A stretch of DNA of 20,382 nucleotides from Pavlovales sp. CCMP2436 (taxonomy: Eukaryota; Haptophyta; Pavlovophyceae; Pavlovales): positions 135,927-156,308 of the forward strand of contig MU631467.1 of NCBI GenBank assembly GCA_026770615.1, written 5' to 3'. Every line of letters begins with the position of its first letter. Within the stretch, counting starts at the first letter, position 1. This document shows positions 1 to 9,674 of the stretch, one piece after another. The translations under genes and the position numbers were made by a program. The notes below the pieces were generated by a model. That model was not told where the DNA came from, did not search any database, and worked only from the letters and a program-made list of their open reading frames with translations.

Positions 1-144
1 GGGGGGGGGGGGGGGGCTTTGAGTCCTTTGCGTCAAAGCAGCAGCATCAGCAGCATCAGCAGCAGCAACACCCACCAGATTTGACAAAGCAGCAGTAACA
101 AGCAGCCGTATACTAAATCAAAAAAGAAAGGGGGGAAAAGCTAC
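1..144 (-). other. CNOT1 intron 14, partial, with poly-G and CAG-rich tract
   Basis: This sequence follows the exon 14 donor (CAG|GTAGCT on the minus strand) and runs off the window. It holds a 16-nt G run at the very edge and an interrupted CAG/CAT repeat at about 40-70. No exon could be supported here. Confidence 0.5.
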
Positions 145-3100
145 CTGTGCGCCCTGCTGCCCACCGCCCGACGCGGCGGCCGCCAGGGCGGCGGCGAGCT
201 GCGGCGAGGCGAGCGCGGCCGCCATCGCGCCGCCGTACTGCGCGCCCGCGCCGAGGCCGAGCGGCATCTGCGGTGCGCCGGGCAAGGTGCCGGGCAGCCC
301 ACCCGCCGCGAGATGCGCCGCCTGTGCCACCGCCGCCTGCTGCGCCTGCTGTGCCGCGTGCTGCTGCGCCTGCGCCATTGCGAGGAGCCCGCCGCCGACC
401 GCGCCCTTGTCGCCGAGCGAGCCGGGCGGGCCTTGCAGCGCGCCCTCCCCGCCGGATGACGAGAGCCCGGCGATGCCCGTCTGTACCTGCCCGCCCGCGC
501 CGCGCTGCGCGTGGCAAGTTCACAAACACAAAGACGAGTATGAGTATGAGTATAAATCTGGGGGTATGGATATGAATATTTTGAATACAAATACAAATAC
601 AAACATTATCAGGAATATGAATATGATTATGGGGGGGGTTAGTTAGCGCGTGGCCCAGGCAACCGGTTCTTCATCGGGGCAAGCGGGACCACACTATTAA
701 CACAGAGAATATTTTAAGATCAGAGTCATTTTAGGAAGTACATCACACCGCCCTACCGCCCTCTAAAATACCGTGATAGTCAAAGAGTTTGATAGTCAAC
801 ACGAATCAACCGAAAAAAAAATTGACAAATAATGGACAATTTTTTTTTTGAAACAACTGGAAAAAATTGAAGAATTAAACTCACTTGCGTGTGCAGTCCG
901 AGCAATGAGCCGAGCTGGTGCTGTGCGAGCTCGTGCGGTGCGAGGTTGCCCACCTTCCGTGGGAGGAGTGGGGAGGGGGGGGGATTCTTCGATGACGACG
1001 AGGGGATGATGACGGTATCCGTGTGCTCGGGGAAGGTCCAGGCTAACAGAGCGTTGTTGCTGCACCACTGTGGAGTCCGGGAGACCATATCCAAAACCAG
1101 ACGTTTTGATAGCCATCTACACACCTCCGCACCCAGCCCGCCGTGCGCGCGCGCGCCGTGGAAGGGCGACGTGCCCGCGCTCGAAATGCCCGAGCCGTCC
1201 ATGGGGCCGGCGCCGCTCATTGAGATGCCGCCACCGAGCCCGCCGGGGACCGTCTGCGAGCCCTGCATCGCGAACACGCCTGTTGTTGGGGGGAAGGAGG
1301 AGGGAGGGGGGGGAGGGCGGGCTTAAGATAATAAATAGATGAATGTTTTATTGTTTATTGCTGTAGACTGTAGTTCTTATTCTTACCGAGGCCGGGTGCC
1401 GCGTTGAGCACGCTCCCCTGCGAACCCGCCGCGCGCGTGGTGAAGTCGAAGTTGCCCTGATGAATCACAAAAATAAAAATAAAGGAAATAAAATATAGGG
1501 AATATAACAAATGAAAATAAATAGTGATAACAAATAATGAATATTAAATATTGGTGAAGGCGAAGTTGCCCTGCTGAATTCAGTGGAATACATCATAAAA
1601 ATGAATAGCAAATAATACAAAATAAATGATCATACAACATGAAAATAAAGTGTTAATAATAAATAATAAATATTTAATTGTGAATCACAATAAATAATAA
1701 ATCATGTATAATGAATAATGAAATAGAAATAATAGAAATGTACCGAGCGGTCCACCGTCACGTCGGCGAGCATCTGCGTCGGCTTGATGTCAAGCAACTC
1801 CACACCTGAAATAATTATTCATTATTCATTATTAATACTAATATCATTAAATATGATTGCGTCTGCGTCGCCTTGATGTCAAGCAACTCCACGCCTGTAA
1901 TAATATTAATTATTAATTATGAATAATAACATAATAGCATCTGCGTCGGCTTGGTGTCAAGGAACTCCACGCCTGTAAGAAAAATAAATATACGACGATG
2001 ATCGGTCTCGAGCGGAATAAATTATATTATAATATCCTTAATAAGCTCTACGTTATTATAATAAGAATCAAAGTGATTGATGTCAAACAGCTCTACGCCT
2101 GTAAATCTTTATTACGAATACTATTAATTATTAATACCATTGTAATATAGTTAGGTGCTTTGAAAGGCCATCGATATTATTATCACGATTAGATTAATTA
2201 TTATACCATAATTGGACCGTTATTATTCGAATAATCTATTAATAACTCTAACAATAAATCAAAGCGTTTCATACGTATTAATAAAAAAATAAAAAATGTA
2301 CCGATGGCCTTGCAGAGCACCTCGATCTCGAACTTGAGGTTGAGCTTGAGCGCGGGCATGCCGTACACCTGGGGGGGGAGGGGACGGGGTTGATGGTAAA
2401 TAATTAGGTAAACATCAGTACCTCGAGCTTAAACACGGGCATGCCGTACACCTATCGCAATTATTATCACTATTCTAGTTTTATAAATTATAATTATTAT
2501 GTATTTAGGGAGGTGGGGAGGGGGGGGGCTCTCTCTTTTGAATCACCTCCACGAGCAGCAAGAGCAGCGCCGAGAGGAGGGGGGGGGAAGAGGGGGGGAG
2601 GAAAGGAGGGTGGGGGGAAAGGGGGGGAAGGGAGGGAGGGGGAGGAAGGGGGGAAGTGGGGAAGGGATGCGGGGGGAAGGAGGGGGGGGCTCTCTCTTTA
2701 TCATCTATTTGGTCACCTCCACGAGCAGCGAGAGCAGCGCCGAGAGCCAGGGGTTGGGCAGCCGGAAAACCGTCGAGTGCTTGCACGCGTCCAGCACCTG
2801 CGGGTGTGTGTGTTGGGGGGGGAGGGGGTCATAAAGTGAGAGCAAAGATAAATTGATCAGAAATGGATGAAGTGACAAAAAATTAAATATTAAAAATATG
2901 TGTTTGTTTTTATTCAACAACATTCATCGGGGGGGGAATGCATTCTTAGACGACGACGAGGGGGTTATGACGCTATCCGTGTGCTCGGGCAAGGTCCTAG
3001 GCTAACAGTGTGTTGTTGCTGCACCGCTGGGAGACTGGGAGACCGTTTACGGGGCCGGACGTTTTGATAGATATTTGCACACACATGAACACCCATGAAC

Positions 3101-4463
3101 ATCCCCCCCACACCCCCCCCCCACACACACACCCTCCCCACCCACCCACACACACACACCTTGGTCACGAACGGGATCACGGCGATCAGGAAGCCCTTGG
3201 CGTACGCGTCGCGCACGAGCGCCTTGAGGTCAAGGTCGCGCTGCAGCAGAGGCTTGTTGCGCGCGATGGTGAGCATGCCGATCCACGCACCCTGATTAAA
3301 AATAGAAATAGAAATATGTAGGTTAAATTTCGTGAGCATGCCGATCCACGCTCCCTATTTAAAATAAAAAAATTGGTGAGCATTCCGATCCACGCGCCCT
3401 AATTGAAATAAAATTGATATAAGTGAGACATGATAAGTGATCAATAATAAAGAAGAAGAAGAATGAGAATATTGAATACGAATAAGAATCATCATAAGCA
3501 TAAGAATAAAAAATATTAATAGGAACAAGAATATGAAGAATACCAGGTTCTTGAGCAACGAGCGCTCGGACCACGAGGTGCGGATCTTGGTCGACTTGAG
3601 CAGCACGTAGATGTTGTCCAGCGTGCGGCGCAGCACCTCCTGTGCGTGTTGTGTGTGTGTGTGTTGTGTGTGTGCATGGGAGGTAAGGCAGCACCTCCTG
3701 CTCGAAGGGGTGCGCGACAAGAATAAGAATATCATAAGAATGAGGACAAGAAATGAGGAGAATTACGACAGTGATAATACCGCGAAGTAGATGGATAAAA
3801 AAAAAAAAAAAAAAAAAGGCAGCACCTCCTGCTCGAAGGGGTGCGCGACAAGAATAAGAATATCATAAGAATGAGGACAAGAAATGAGGAGAATTACGAC
3901 AGTGATAATACCGCGAAGTAGATGGATAAAAAAAAAAAAAAAAAACCTGCTCGAAGGGGTACATGAAAATAATAAACACAACATAAGAAAGAGCACAAGA
4001 AATAGCAAGAAATCAGACAGTGATAACAGCGCGTAGTAGATGGCTACACAGTAATAGAAATTAAACAGTAATTAAAACAAACATAAAACAGAGAAAACTT
4101 CTTTTATAAAATAAAAATAAATATAACATAAATAAATAAAGAGAGAGAGAAACAGTACCTGTTCGAAGGGGCGCAGGTTGATGTGCTGCACGAGTGCGTG
4201 GTAGATGGTGTGGAAGTTGCTCTCGGCCGCCACGCGCTTGACCTGCGTTGCGGCGTTACAGTTGTAGGGGGAGGGGGGTGTGGCTTATAAGGGGGAAGGG
4301 GGGTGTGGGTTATAAGGGGGAAGGGGGGTGTGGGTTATAAGGGGGGGGGGGGGTTGCATGATTGAACTGTGTTAGTGTGGTTTCATAGTTAGAGGGAGGG
4401 TTCAGGGATGTACGGGGCCGCGGAACTTCAAGTCGACTTCCACATGTTGCAGCCCACCCACCT

Positions 4464-4495
<32 letters not shown>

Positions 4496-5380
4496 AAGGG
4501 GGGAGGAGGGTGCAGCGTCATGGTGTGTGTGGGGGGGGGGCTCACCACGAGCATGTTGGCCAGCCACGGCAGCCACGGCGACTCGCGCGTGTCCACGTAG
4601 GAGCGGATCGTGTTCGCGCGCATCTCGGTGTTGTCGGCCGTCAGATTGTTGAGCTCGAAGGAGATCTTGTCGCGGAGTTCCTCTGGCGGCGCGGAGATGG
4701 GGTTGCGCCGCTCGGCCTCGACGAGCGGGTTCGACTCGGGCTTGGCCGGGTAGCTGTCCGACGAGAACTCGGCGGCCGCCGCGGCGATATCGGCGTTGGA
4801 CGGGAGCAGGCACGCCTCGTCGCTCGACGTGACGTGCCGAGGCATCGGCGGCGTCGCGTGCGCGGGCGGTGCGCCGATGGGCCCCGCGCGGCCGGGCGAG
4901 GGCATCGAGACGGTGCGGTGCGGCAAGAGCGGGCCGCCACTGACGTGCACGCCCGCGCCCGGCAGCGGCGGCATCGCGCTCCCCCCGCCGCTGTGCGCGG
5001 GCGCGCGCAGCATGCCGCCGAGCATGCCTGAGAGCTCGCCGCTGCCCACCTGCGCGGCGTGCGGCAGCTGGAAGGGCAGCGCGTCGCCCGAGACGCCCGG
5101 CGGCAGCGGCGGCGCGGTGGGCGTGCCCACGGTCGGCGGCAGCGGCGGCGTCCCCCGCAGCGGCGAGTCGACGGTGCCGCGCCCCGAGGGACGGCGGCCG
5201 TCGCGCGTGGCCTCGATGAAGGTGAGGAGCTCGGGGTGGGCCTGGCGCAAGTGCGACAGCGCGAGCACCTGAGCGCAGTACTGCGGCCAGTCGGGCACGC
5301 GCCCCTTGAACTGGTCGAGCGCGAGCGCGCCGAAGGCGAACATTTTGGAGCCCGCCGGCTTGCGAACCTATGATAAAAGA

Positions 5381-5412
<32 letters not shown>

Positions 5413-8400
5413 ATGAGGAATTGAGGAGAAATAGAGGGCAATTCAGTAATATGTGCAAAATGAAGTGCGTGGCATGTGGATAAGTTACACAAAATAAATC
5501 GCGTGAAAATATGGGGAGGGTAGGCTCGGCGTGCGCACCGCCTCGAGGACGTAGCGCAGAAACATGCCGAGCGTGATGCTGGAGATAAGCTCGTGCTCGA
5601 TCAGCGCGCCGAACAACAGCGCGGAGACGTGCAAAAAGTGGTCGGGGTACTTGGGGAAGAAGCGGTACTCCTCGAAGAGGTTGTGCACCACGCACGCGTA
5701 CACCTCCTGCGAGCGCGCGTCCGCCGAGCCGCGCAGCGCGTGCAGCGTGCCGACTAGCTCGTCGATGCTCGTGCCGCCCGTGTAGACGCGCTGGAAGAGC
5801 CGGTTCGCCTCATCCTCCACGTCCAGCGCAAAGCCCTCTGGCGCACCACCGCCGCTGCCGCCGCCGCCACCGCCGCCGCCGAGGCCGAGCATGCCAAGCC
5901 CGCCGCCCGCGCCGCCAAGCCCGAACTGCTGCCCGCCCGGCGGGCCGGACGCGAGCTGCGACGGCGGCTGGTCCACCGCGCCTTGCAGCAGCGCGTGGAG
6001 CGGCGAGACCGCGCCGCCGAGCGACGTGGCCGAGGCGAGGAGCGGCGACTCGGACGACTCGTCGAGGCCGACGCCCATGCCAGCGCCGCTGATGGACGCG
6101 TGCGAGAGCAGCCGCGCGATCTCAGACTCTGCAGAGCCGCCGCCGAGTGCGTCGTGCGCGTCGTCGCCGATCGCCTCGAGGAGCCCGCTCGCACCCGCGC
6201 CGCCGACCGCGGACGAGCCGAAGAGCGAGATGGAGCTGTTATGATTGTTGTGGTTACTGTTATTCGTAGTAGCCATGGGTGAGAGGAGGTTTTTTTTCTT
6301 CAATAAGACTTCTTTTCAACGCCTCCCTGCAGCCCCTGGACGGGGGCGTAGGGTGTGTGCATGCTGAAGTATCGAGGCGAGTCGTAGGGTGGTGTGTGCG
6401 TGCTTTGCATTCTGATTCTAGTCGTGTGTGGTGGGAGGGGGTGCGGGTACCCGTGCTGCAGCAGCGCGGCGAGCGCGGGGTGCAGCGTGATCGCAGCGGC
6501 GCAGAGCTCGTCCAGCTGCTCCGAGAGCGGCGCGCCCGACTCGGCGAGCAGGCTCCCGCCCAGCCCGCCGTACGCACCCACCCCGCTCGCCGCGCCGAGC
6601 TCGCGCAGCAGGATGGCGAGCACGGCGAGCTCGTGCTTGCCCTCGGCGCTTCCCTTGAGCGAGCCGGGCAGCAGCTGCGCGCGCGCGTGCGCCACGGCGG
6701 CGAGCACGAACGGCTGCCCGCCGCGTGCGGCCGCGCCGTCGCGTAGCGCCTCGCGCAGCCACTCCGAAAAGTCGAGCTGCCCGGCCATGGCGCGCTGCGC
6801 GGCGAGGCCGACGGCGAGCCCATGGTGCTTGCAGCGCAGCGCCTCCATGCTCAGCCCGAGCGAGTCGAGCACCTCGGCGCAGCGGCGTGCGTGCCCGCGG
6901 CTCTCAGCGTGCGCGCGCGCCATCGCCGCGAGCAGCGCCGCCACGCCGAGGGCCGAGGCGGCAAGCGCCTGCGCCGCCGGCATCGCGGTCGACGCCTCCG
7001 CCCAGCGCGCGGGGTCGTTAGCCACCATCCCGGCGAGCGCGTCGGCCGCGAACTGCGCGCCCACGAGCGGCATGTCTGCCGCCGCGGCCGCGTGCGCGAG
7101 CGCGGCGGCGAGCATCGGCGCGCAGCAGCGCACGGGCCCGGCCGGCGCGTTGAGCAGCGCGCTCACGCCCGCCGCCTGCCCCGCCGCCGCGGCGCGCAGC
7201 GCGGCGCGCGCCACCTCCGCGCAGCGCCAGCGCTCTGCCGCCTCGCCATCGACGCAGCCGCGCGCGAGCTCGGCGCCACCGGGCACCGCCGCCGCTCCCG
7301 GCGCGGAGGCGGGCGAGGCGAAGCCGGGCTCGGCGATGCTGAGCGCCGCCGCGAGCACGCGCAGCAGGCCCGAGCCGGCCGCCATCGGCGCGAGCAGCCG
7401 CGCGAGTGGGAAGGCCCCCAGCCCGGTCGCGTGCGCGTGCGCGGCGGCGAGCAGCCGCAGCGCGCCCTCGTCAGCGCCGGCGCGCTCGGTCGCGCTGCCC
7501 GCGCGCTGCGCGGGCGGCAGGCAGCCTGCAGGGTCTGCGCCCGCCGCCTCGACCGCCGCGTTCCAGTCGAGCTCGGGTGCGCGCTCGCGCACGGCATCGA
7601 CGAAGGTGCGCACGCCCCACGCCGGCCGCGCGCCCTCGGCGCCCGCCGCCACGACGGGGAGCGGCGGCTGGCCGGCCGGCGCATCCGCGGCGAGCGCGGC
7701 AAGCAGCAGCGAGTGCATGCCCGGTACGCCATCGTCCGCCAGGGCGTGGGTGCGGGCCATCATCGCGAGCGTTCTGCCGACCGCCCGCGGCTGAGACAGG
7801 TCGCAGCCGCGCACGAGCGCAAGCACGCCGGCGAGCGCGGCGGACGAGGCGGTCGCGGCGGGCCCAAGGTCGGCGAGCACCTCGGCCAGCGCAGGCTCCG
7901 AGTCGTCAGGCTGGCTCAAGTCGCTGGCGAGGTGCGGTAGCAAGTCGTACTCTGCAGAGGGAGAGCAGTGCAGCAGCGGCAGCAGCGCGGCCGGGCACGC
8001 CCCGAGCGGGAAGCGCATGGCGAGCGCGGAGAGCAGCGCGCGCCGCTGCTCGGACGCGGCGCGCTGTGTGTTGGTGGGCGCGCCGGCCGGCGCCACGACG
8101 GCAGAGGCGGCGGCCTCCTCGGCCGCGGCGTGCGCGAGTAGCCCGTGTGCCTCATGCTCGGCGATGGGCAGCGGCCGCTCGGCGCAGGCGAGCAGCTCGG
8201 CGACGCGCGCGCGGAGGAAGGCGACGCCCTCTGCCTTGGGCGCGGTCGTGCTCAGCTGCGCGAGCGCGACGCCGACGAGCAGCTGCTGTCCGAGCGAGAG
8301 CCGCGCGAGGCGGCAGACGCGCCCCACCCACTCCTCCGTCATGCCGCCGGCCGCGGCGGCCGAGCCCTCGAGCGTCGCGCAGATGAACGAGGCGTGCGTG

Positions 8401-8805
8401 CCCGTGGCGAGGAGACGGGCGAGCTCGGCGCCAAAGAGCTGCACCTTGAGCGCGTCCTTCTCGCGCGGTGCCTTGGCATCGGCGGGCACCTCCACCTCGT
8501 CAAGCAGCGTGCGCAGCAAGAAGCCGGCCGCGTCGTCCCCGTACAGTGCGAGCAGCTGCGCGGGCGCGTGCGTAGTGCGGGCGTCGTGCGGGTGGCGGCG
8601 TGGGTCAGGCGGGGCCCGAGCACAGGCGCGCTGGGCTGCGCCGCAGAGCAGGGGGGAGGGGGGGAGGGGGCGGCGCGCGCGTGCGGGGCGCGCGAGGGGC
8701 GCGCACATGGTGGAGCTCGGCGACTATGGACTTGTAGTTCTTCTTGCTGAGGTTGGCGCACAGGTAGCGAACCTGCGCGTACACGATCGACGCGAAGGCG
8801 ACCAT
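145..8805 (-). CDS. CNOT1: CCR4-NOT complex scaffold subunit NOT1 (exons 1-14, 3' part outside window)
   Basis: NOT1 is the scaffold of the CCR4-NOT deadenylase that shortens mRNA poly(A) tails. I placed 14 exons, all joining in frame with GT-AG borders: 8707-8805, 6451-8555, 5539-6235, 4546-5367, 4159-4242, 3544-3639, 3160-3291, 2717-2797, 2302-2368, 1744-1805, 1387-1456, 1125-1279, 885-953, 145-504 (about 1633 residues). Exon 1 starts at a true ATG and carries NLSKKNYKSIVAEL, matching the NOT1 N-terminus. Exons 2-3 are HEAT-type helices (MMARTHALADDGVPGMHSLL; FLRYVLEA). Exon 4 ends the region that binds tristetraprolin in animals (ALDQFKGRVPDWPQYC) and starts the CAF1-binding MIF4G domain. 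Exons 5-9 continue that domain (SNFHTIYHAL, SERSLLKNL, ARNKPLLQRDLDLKALV, FRLPNPW, LKLNLKFEIEVLCK). Exons 10-14 are a Gly/Gln/Ala-rich linker. The CAF40-binding and C-terminal NOT domains must lie left of the window. Human CNOT1 has about 2376 residues. Weakest junctions: intron 2 acceptor and exon 14 start. Confidence 0.9.
505..884 (-). other. CNOT1 intron 13 (380 nt), AT-rich
   Basis: Bounded by donor CAA|GTGAGT after exon 13 and acceptor GCGCAG before exon 14. It contains AT-rich simple sequence built from TATGAG/AATA-like words at 537-635 and A/T runs at 815-850. A short GC-richer patch lies at 650-695. I see no gene or exon echo in it. Confidence 0.6.
954..1124 (-). repeat. Introner-like repeat copy 1, making up CNOT1 intron 12
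   Basis: Nearly the whole 171-nt intron is a diverged copy of a segment in intron 7 (about 2927-3084). On the sense strand both share, in order, CTATCAAAACGT, GGTCTCCC, GGTGCAGCAACAAC, CTGTTAGCCT, GGACCTT, CCCGAGCACACGGATA and CCCTCGTCGTC. Roughly four of five positions agree. The repeat begins exactly at the donor GTGTGTAGATGG and ends in a C-rich tract before the acceptor. This is what an introner (a mobile element that inserts as a ready-made intron) would look like; the label is inference. Confidence 0.7.
1553..1579 (-). repeat. Echo of exon 11 start within CNOT1 intron 10
   Basis: This 27-nt segment matches 1439-1465, the first 18 nt of exon 11 plus its acceptor, at 25 of 27 positions. 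The sense strand reads an AG directly before GGCAACTTC, as at the true exon. It lies in otherwise AT-rich intron sequence. Confidence 0.75.
1861..2101 (-). repeat. Three echoes of exon 10 start in CNOT1 intron 9
   Basis: Copies at 1861-1897, 1938-1975 and 2077-2101 resemble 1771-1808, the start of exon 10 with its acceptor. On the sense strand each reads a TTACAG-type acceptor followed by GCGT(G/A)GAG and a version of the exon 10 coding sequence for about 20-35 nt, then dissolves into AT-rich sequence. Identity falls with distance from the real exon. Intron 9 spans 1806-2301 (496 nt); apart from these echoes I see nothing else in it. Confidence 0.8.
2422..2453 (-). repeat. Mini-exon-like echo of exon 9 start in intron 8
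   Basis: This matches 2340-2370 at about 27 of 31 positions. On the sense strand it is a 30-nt block (2422-2451) preceded by AG and followed by GTACTG, so it has both splice borders. It is in frame with the neighbouring exons and would insert ten residues, VYGMPVFKLE, just before the real VYGMPALKLN. Whether it is ever spliced in cannot be seen from the sequence. Confidence 0.7.
2522..2576 (-). repeat. Echo of exon 8 3' end and donor in intron 8
   Basis: Positions 2547-2576 match 2717-2746, the last 30 nt of exon 8, at 29 of 30 positions. The flanking donor GTGA is also kept, as is the outer G run followed by CTCTCTCTTT. Between the two copies lies a 110-nt purine-rich G/A tract (about 2577-2690). 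The copy supplies a second candidate donor for exon 8. Confidence 0.8.
2927..3084 (-). repeat. Introner-like repeat copy 2, inside CNOT1 intron 7
   Basis: Second copy of the repeat in intron 12, in the same orientation relative to the gene. Here it begins about 75 nt inside the intron, after a GT/G-rich simple-sequence stretch (3085-3159), again starting GTGTGTG. It ends in a C run (plus-strand G run at 2929-2937). Intron 7 is 362 nt, so the repeat fills less than half of it. The rest is AT-rich sequence and a C-rich acceptor region. Confidence 0.7.
3332..3400 (-). repeat. Two echoes of exon 7 start in intron 6
   Basis: 3332-3356 and 3376-3400 match 3269-3293, the first 23 nt of exon 7 plus its acceptor, at 24 of 25 and 23 of 25 positions. 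Each keeps an AG just before the exon-like sequence on the sense strand. The spacers are short and AT-rich. Confidence 0.8.
3687..4050 (-). repeat. Tandem array in intron 5 carrying exon 5/exon 6 sequence
   Basis: Two nearly identical units of about 131 nt start at 3687 and 3818; a more diverged third copy starts at 3946. The first two contain, on the sense strand, CCCTTCGAGCAG joined straight to GAGGTGCTG. That is the end of exon 5 (PFEQ) fused to the start of exon 6 (EVL) with no intron. The third keeps the exon 5 end followed by GT. The far ends of the units (GTAGATGG) also resemble the middle of exon 5. A-runs of 17-20 nt separate the units. Confidence 0.8.
4264..4350. repeat. 25-nt tandem repeat in CNOT1 intron 4
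   Basis: About three copies of a 25-nt G-rich unit containing GTGTGGGTTATAAGGGGG, with phase points at 4279, 4304 and 4329. It lies just inside the acceptor side of intron 4 (4243-4545). On the sense strand it supplies C-rich pyrimidine tracts. Confidence 0.8.
4464..4496. repeat. (AAC)n microsatellite in CNOT1 intron 4
   Basis: Eleven uninterrupted AAC triplets on the plus strand (GTT on the sense strand), inside intron 4. Confidence 0.9.
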
Positions 8806-9122
8806 GCCCCCCGGCCCTTGCCTCTGGGCGGGCGCGCGCTCTCTCCTGCCGAAGAACGCTCGCGCAGCGCAGGGGCGCTTGCTTGCTCTCGGCAGATGTT
8901 TTTAAACAGCAAAAGAACAGACTTTTTCCAAAGGAGGCGCATCACGTCGCGCTCACGTGCTGACGTTCAGACACATCGCCCGAGCGTCGACGCCTTGGAC
9001 TATGCCTCGACCGTCTGCTGTCATTGATGATGTGCTTTGTCTTTCTTTGAGTCCGTCTTTTTAAATTTTTATGTAGCAGCTTCGCTTTCGCTTCAATCAA
9101 GTTTTAGCGTGAGCTACGAGTC
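8806..9122. promoter_or_regulatory. Divergent intergenic promoter region, CNOT1 / plastid L11
   Basis: Only 317 nt separate the two start codons, so both promoters and both 5' UTRs must fit here. The L11 side has a T-rich, AT-rich patch (CTTTTTAAATTTTTATG, about 9055-9072) roughly 50-65 nt before the ATG. The CNOT1 side is GC-rich. No defined binding site was recognised. Confidence 0.5.
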
Positions 9123-9674
9123 ATGGCGTTCGTGCGGCTCACCCTCCTCGCACTTGTGGCGGCGCTTGTGCCGGCGCACGCGTGGGTCTCGACATCGGCG
9201 GTCAGCCGCGTGAGCAGGTCGACGGCCTCGCGGTGCGATGCCTCCATGGGCGGCAAGAAGGTGACGCGGGTGATCAAGCTCGCGCTGCCGGCCGGAAAGG
9301 CCAACCCCTCGCCGCCGGTCGGCCCGGCACTCGGCGCGGCCGGCGTGAACATCGTCATGTTCTGCAAAGAGTATAACGCGCGCACGGCGGACCAGGCAGG
9401 TATGATCATCCCTGCGGAGATCACATGCTACGAGGACCGCTCGTTCACATTCATTCTCAAGACGCCGCCCGCGTCCACGCTCCTCACCAAGTACGCCGGC
9501 ATCACGAAGGGCTCGGCGACGCCTGATCGGACGAAGGTGGGTTCCATCACCACTGCGCAGCTCGAGGAGATCGCAAAGATCAAGCTGCCCGACCTCAACA
9601 CCAAGAGCATCGAGGCCGCGATGAAGATCGTAGCGGGAACCGCTAAAAACATGGGCGTCACCATCTCTGCGTAA
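9123..9674 (+). CDS. rpl11: Plastid-targeted ribosomal protein L11 (nuclear-encoded)
   Basis: This 183-residue protein is a bacterial-type L11, which builds the GTPase-associated centre of the large ribosomal subunit by binding 23S rRNA. From about residue 42 it is colinear with bacterial L11 over a normal length of ~141 residues: [60 protein letters not shown]. The first ~41 residues are extra. A hydrophobic signal peptide ([15 protein letters not shown]) is followed by an aromatic residue (W) and a Ser/Arg-rich stretch. That is the bipartite form used for import into complex plastids. The ATG at 9123 is chosen because it opens the signal peptide. The gene has no intron, unlike its divergent neighbour CNOT1. 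A mitochondrial destination is less likely given the signal peptide. Confidence 0.93.
   Translation: MAFVRLTLLALVAALVPAHAWVSTSAVSRVSRSTASRCDASMGGKKVTRVIKLALPAGKANPSPPVGPALGAAGVNIVMFCKEYNARTADQAGMIIPAEITCYEDRSFTFILKTPPASTLLTKYAGITKGSATPDRTKVGSITTAQLEEIAKIKLPDLNTKSIEAAMKIVAGTAKNMGVTISA

Noticed and set aside
1..16. Sixteen-base G run at the window edge
   Set aside because: Similar G runs occur throughout the introns on this strand; a homopolymer at an edge may also be a sequencing artefact, so no function is claimed.
3687..3948. Tandem units in intron 5 considered as a CRISPR-like or satellite array
   Set aside because: Units are contiguous, without unique spacers, and contain exon 5/6 sequence, so they are duplicated gene segments.
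4310..5695. A 461-residue minus-strand frame across CNOT1 exon 4
   Set aside because: It reads through introns 3 and 4 and is out of frame with the conserved exon 4 protein.
6394..9027. Long open frames on the plus strand opposite CNOT1 exon 2
   Set aside because: They are Ala/Ser/Arg-rich antisense products of GC-rich coding sequence, cross the CNOT1 start region, and show no family motif.
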